A stretch of DNA of 64,000 bases from Rhodamnia argentea (taxonomy: Eukaryota > Streptophyta > Magnoliopsida > Myrtales > Myrtaceae), in contig NC_063156.1 of assembly GCF_020921035.1 (NCBI RefSeq), positions 28,134,283 through 28,198,282 on the forward strand. The letters are read 5' to 3'. Under the pieces are notes generated by a model that worked only from the letters and a program-made list of their open reading frames with translations, was not told the origin of the DNA and did no database searches. Within the stretch, counting starts at the first letter, position 1. Every line of letters begins with the position of its first letter. Of the stretch, positions 60,486 to 64,000 are shown in pieces. The position numbers and the translations under genes are program-made.

Positions 60486-61509
60486 ATGCATATGTAGTCT
60501 GGCTAGAGGATGACTCTTCCTTAGCATTGCCCCTGTAGGCTTCTTCCTCTTACTCTCCTAGAGCCTTTGTCTTCTGATGCCACGATGCAAGCTTCTTAGG
60601 CGTGTATATTACCCCCTCATTCTCAATAATAAAAGGCTATGATGTTCTCAGCTCACATGAAACTCGGTGCATCGAGTTACAACTTACGCGTCGGACTGGC
60701 TCCGGAGATGGCATTCGAGGGGATAGGTGTGAAATATTTTGCTGGACTACATAAAAGAGAGGGAAAAGATCAGTCGTCTCTAGCTTGGTTTTGCTTGGTT
60801 GATTCCATTAAGGCAGGACTCAAACCCTAGGGCGTCTGAACACATGCATGCACGTATATTGTAATTCGTGGAGGGCGTACTTAGAATGGGGATCTTTCGG
60901 CAATCTATACATTGCATTTCCCACAATGGCATCTGGGATAGTTCTCATCTATTTATATGTTTCCCTTGATCCCGATTTGAACTTTTTCATCGGCTTGAGC
61001 TACCTATCAAATTGAGTTGTCTCCTTAGTGAACTACCTTGGGAAAAGAAAGACCTAAGCCCTATTCACAGCTTTCTCGATCTATCTGAGCTACAAGGTCC
61101 CATTTGTGATTCGGTCGATACTAATTTGGCTATTGACGTAAGGTTGGCCTCGAGCTGGGTACAATTTATGGCCTTTTTTTTGCCCGATCTTTCGTTTGCC
61201 TCGAGGTCGGGTGCGGGATCGATTTAAATGCATACGCATTGACAAACGATAGCTGACTTAGTTCACTTTAAATACCGAACCTGAATCGACGATGTTTGAG
61301 ATAAGGCCTCTTCATTTGAGCTTTCACCTAGGATAATTCCAGCAAGAAATGCGTAAAGTCTCTCTCACTATTGGCAATGGCATAAGTTACGGACGGTAAT
61401 TCAAAAAGTCGTATATTTGTTTGGGTTTTTGTACAATTTATGATGTATAGTATGCAGGTACGTACATGGATTCAAATCCCCAGCAGACACTACCAATTGG
61501 GGGACCTGA
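60486..61509. other. 3' flank of the small gene and spacer
   Basis: No gene is supported. Open frames at 60639-60830 and 61012-61227 are short and lack recognisable domains. Confidence 0.3.
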
Positions 61510-61690
61510 CCAAAAAATTTCGAAGAAATATGAAAATATAATTGAAAATTATCCACGTCACCGTTGGTCGTGTCACGTAGGATGACCGGTGTTCATGTCA
61601 GCGATTTTCGGTCAAAATTGACAAAAAGATGAAAAAGTTGAGAATTAAATTGGCAAAAGTATAGTAGATTTATAATTTTTTGGACAAATT
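61510..61690. mobile_element. Family A TIR remnant (right end only)
   Basis: 'aaaattatccacgtcaccgt', 'tgtcacgtaggatgaccggt' and 'gattttcggtcaaaattgac' match the family A right arm. The left arm and core are missing. Confidence 0.6.
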
Positions 61691-62007
61691 TTTCCTACCA
61701 ATTAGACCCCAAGCCAAACAGCAATTGTGGCGCCGTGTAATATTTGGGCCACAGAATAGTGCAATACATGATCTGTCCAATGTTCATCTTCATGCCAGAC
61801 CAAGAACTTTATAAACATGTTATCTGGTCTTTGCAATGTTGATGTGTCATCATCATGGCAGACCAACAATGTAAGAATTTATTTAGATATTTACAGTTAT
61901 ATTTGCTTGGTTTTTGTTTGATAACTGGGAATCACTAAAGATTTGGCCAAAGAGACTATAAATTCTGGAGAAATGTATATAAAAGTGGTATTGCGAAGTG
62001 TCTTTGT

Positions 62008-62618
62008 GGAAAAAGCACCAAAAAAGTCACCAATACATTATATTGATACAAATTTAGTCATAAACATTTTGATTGGATTAACTTAGTCTTTAACTTTTTG
62101 AATTTGCATTAATTCCGTCCATTCGATTAATTTTGGTCGAAGGTTGTTGACATTATGCTGCCATTCGACGTGGAACTTTTTTACATTTTTTTAAAAAATG
62201 AATTTCATTTTATTTTCTTTCATTCTAATATGCAAGGGTAGGGCCAACAAGCTCTCGCTGGCCACTAACGAGGGTCACAGACTTCACCCAAGCCCTCGCC
62301 GGATCTAGGCGAGGGCCGCCTTGCCCGTGACCGACGAGGGAGAGGGCTCCGTCGCATCACCGGCCAAAAGGAAAAAAAAAAAAGAACAAAAATTATAAAA
62401 TATTTAAATAATTATAAAAAAAAAAAATGTCAACATCCACGTCGATCGTGCTACATAAAATGACCAACGTCTACGTCAGCGTTTTGTGAGCAAAATTGGA
62501 TGGATAGATTGAATTGGCATGAATGGAAAAATTTTAGGAATAAATTGATCCAATTTAAAGATTTAGAACTGAATCGGTAACAATACAATACGTTTAAGAC
62601 ACTTTTGATATTTTCCCC
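62008..62618. mobile_element. Family A TIR element with GC-rich core
   Basis: The left arm starts ggaaaaagcaccaaaaaagt with 'gtcataaacattttg' and 'gtccattcgattaattttgg'. The right arm returns the inverse and ends gatattttcccc. The core (about 62235-62365) repeats gcgaggg words, as in the IRX9 intron copy. No coding region. Confidence 0.7.
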
Positions 62619-62989
62619 CTTTTTTAGGGACTTGACCTATTTTAAGATTTGTGAGACTGTTACAAACTGAGATAGGTCCCATTCCTCATTGTGAAAGATA
62701 AGTACCCATATGATATACCTATGCTATCTAGCTTCTAGATATTTGAAATATTATTGATCGACAATTTTCATTGAAAGATAAGGTATGGACACCATTCTTA
62801 AAAATGACCGCTTGCATCGTTTGTAAAAAAATAAATGAAAAATACTTTCATCGTTAACGAAAATTTTTAGATATATAAATTGTTATTGATAATGAAAATA
62901 TTTTCATTGACTTAACATTTCATTCGATATAAGCGATTATTTTTAAAACAAACGCATATTCTTGTATCACAGTTCGACAAAATCCTCAC

Positions 62990-63720
62990 ACAAGGATGAA
63001 CCGTGATACGACCAACCGACCATGCCATGATGCATTCAACAAACCAATTCATGACCGGGAAAAAGGCTCGACCAGCATCGATCCATCTTGGCCGAGCAGG
63101 TGAATCGGCGAACGAGTCAGTACATGAATCACTGCATGAATCAATGTTCAGTTTGCATGATCCAACGCACGATGCAACGCATGAGCAGGGCGAACTAGTG
63201 CATCAACCAGCGACTGATCCGCATGGTGTCGTGAACCCTGCAGCGAACCACCCAACGAGCGAGCGGGCAGACGAAGAGGCACAACGATCGCTCGACTCCC
63301 CTAGCCTTCCGGAACGTCCATGGGACAGCCCAGACAATGATCTAGCCATGGGGGAGTCGAAAAGACTCACAATGGGACGAATCATGTAGGACAAAGAATG
63401 GGAAACTCAAACAAGCAAGACAAAGAGAATAAGACGAACAAGAAAAGACAAAATAGAGGAGCCCAATAGGCCATCCGAAAATTTGCTCACCCCTACATTG
63501 TAACTCACATTGTACACATCAATCAGTGCAATAGACCCCCATTTCTCTCCCACGGTTCACTCTCTCTTGGTTCCATCTCTTTCCTCTGCTACTCGAGTGT
63601 GCGCGAGCGAACGAACGAACGAACGATTCTCGGGGCCAAGACGTGACGCCAGCAAAACATCACCCAAATAGCCTCGAGTCAACGCGCGATCATGGTTCGA
63701 ACGCCAGTCTGTGACACTTG
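62990..63720 (+). other. Possible solo-LTR-like segment with a 128-codon frame
   Basis: The stretch is GC-richer than its surroundings and contains an open frame at 63003-63389 rich in His, Ser and Glu (ESVHESLHESMFSLHDPTHD) without a recognised domain. Downstream 'cacattgtacacatcaatca' and a pyrimidine-rich run resemble the R-U5 part of a Ty3-type LTR. A (CGAA)n microsatellite lies at 63606-63626. Neither a clear LTR border nor a target duplication could be fixed. Confidence 0.25.
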
Positions 63721-64000
63721 CCTAATTGCTCCTAATGAAGTAGTGACGTGGCGAGTTGACGAGATGGACGCGTATCGCTACCGCTCAAAGCGGAAGTGTG
63801 GACACAAGAGGGACAAGTGCCGTCGGTGGCGGACAAGACCTGACACATGCCCCCGTACGTTTCCTTTCCCGCTGAAGCCGCCCCATGATGAACCCCAGTT
63901 CCTTCTCTTCCCTAGCCTTTTTTTTTTTATTTGGCGGAGGATAATTGATTTTAAAAATACGTATGTTTTTTTACAAATTTATTATCAATTAGTCAACATA
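63721..64000. other. Spacer at the right edge
   Basis: Nothing recognisable; a T-rich tail follows about 63918. Confidence 0.3.

Overview
This is a eukaryotic window from a flowering plant nuclear genome. The evidence is GT-AG introns, split genes whose products match plant-specific families, AT-rich spacers and many DNA transposons. The gene set points to a eudicot, probably a woody rosid. The recurrent long-TIR element family and low-GC spacers would suit Myrtales (Eucalyptus-like), but that is inference and no marker in the window proves it.

Layout. 0-0.8 kb holds the last exon of an unrecognised plus-strand gene. 1.8-4.5 kb is an IRX9-like GT43 xylan-backbone gene, with a transposon in intron 2 and a short deletion in exon 2. 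4.9-5.7 kb holds a small TIR element and an RNase H retroelement scrap. 6.7-11.6 kb is an interactor of constitutively active ROPs (ICR2/RIP type). 12.2-13.1 kb is a decayed satellite-like array. 15.2-17.2 kb is ribosomal protein S23 (uS12) with a textbook site II/telo-box promoter. 19.0-22.2 kb (minus) is a PWWP-domain protein with an RRM-like tail. 25.1-27.4 kb (minus) is the plastid PPR protein HCF152, whose reading frame has no in-frame ATG. 28.8-35.8 kb (minus) is a 15-exon malectin-like/LRR receptor kinase of the At1g67720 type, which joins cleanly to 924 aa. 36-42 kb is repeat-rich spacer that may include mitochondrial-like DNA. 52.3-54.5 kb (minus) is ribosomal protein L4 (uL4). 60.3-60.5 kb is a small basic protein gene with a dead duplicated copy upstream.

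The most unusual object is at 42,334-49,284. A decayed pararetrovirus-like (Caulimoviridae-like) coding block lies inside long terminal inverted repeats bounded by a perfect 10-bp target-site duplication, which is a DNA-transposon signature. Inner parts of the same inverted repeats carry the first codons of the viral-like ORF1. Other TIR elements with 9-10-bp duplications (Mutator-like hallmark) occur through the window. One at 55.2-56.6 kb carries a piece of a small heat-shock protein gene, so it looks like a Pack-MULE.

The host genes show no functional clustering. They are housekeeping genes (two ribosomal proteins, plastid RNA processing), cell-wall and polarity genes (IRX9-like, ICR) and a surface receptor, set in transposon-rich spacers.
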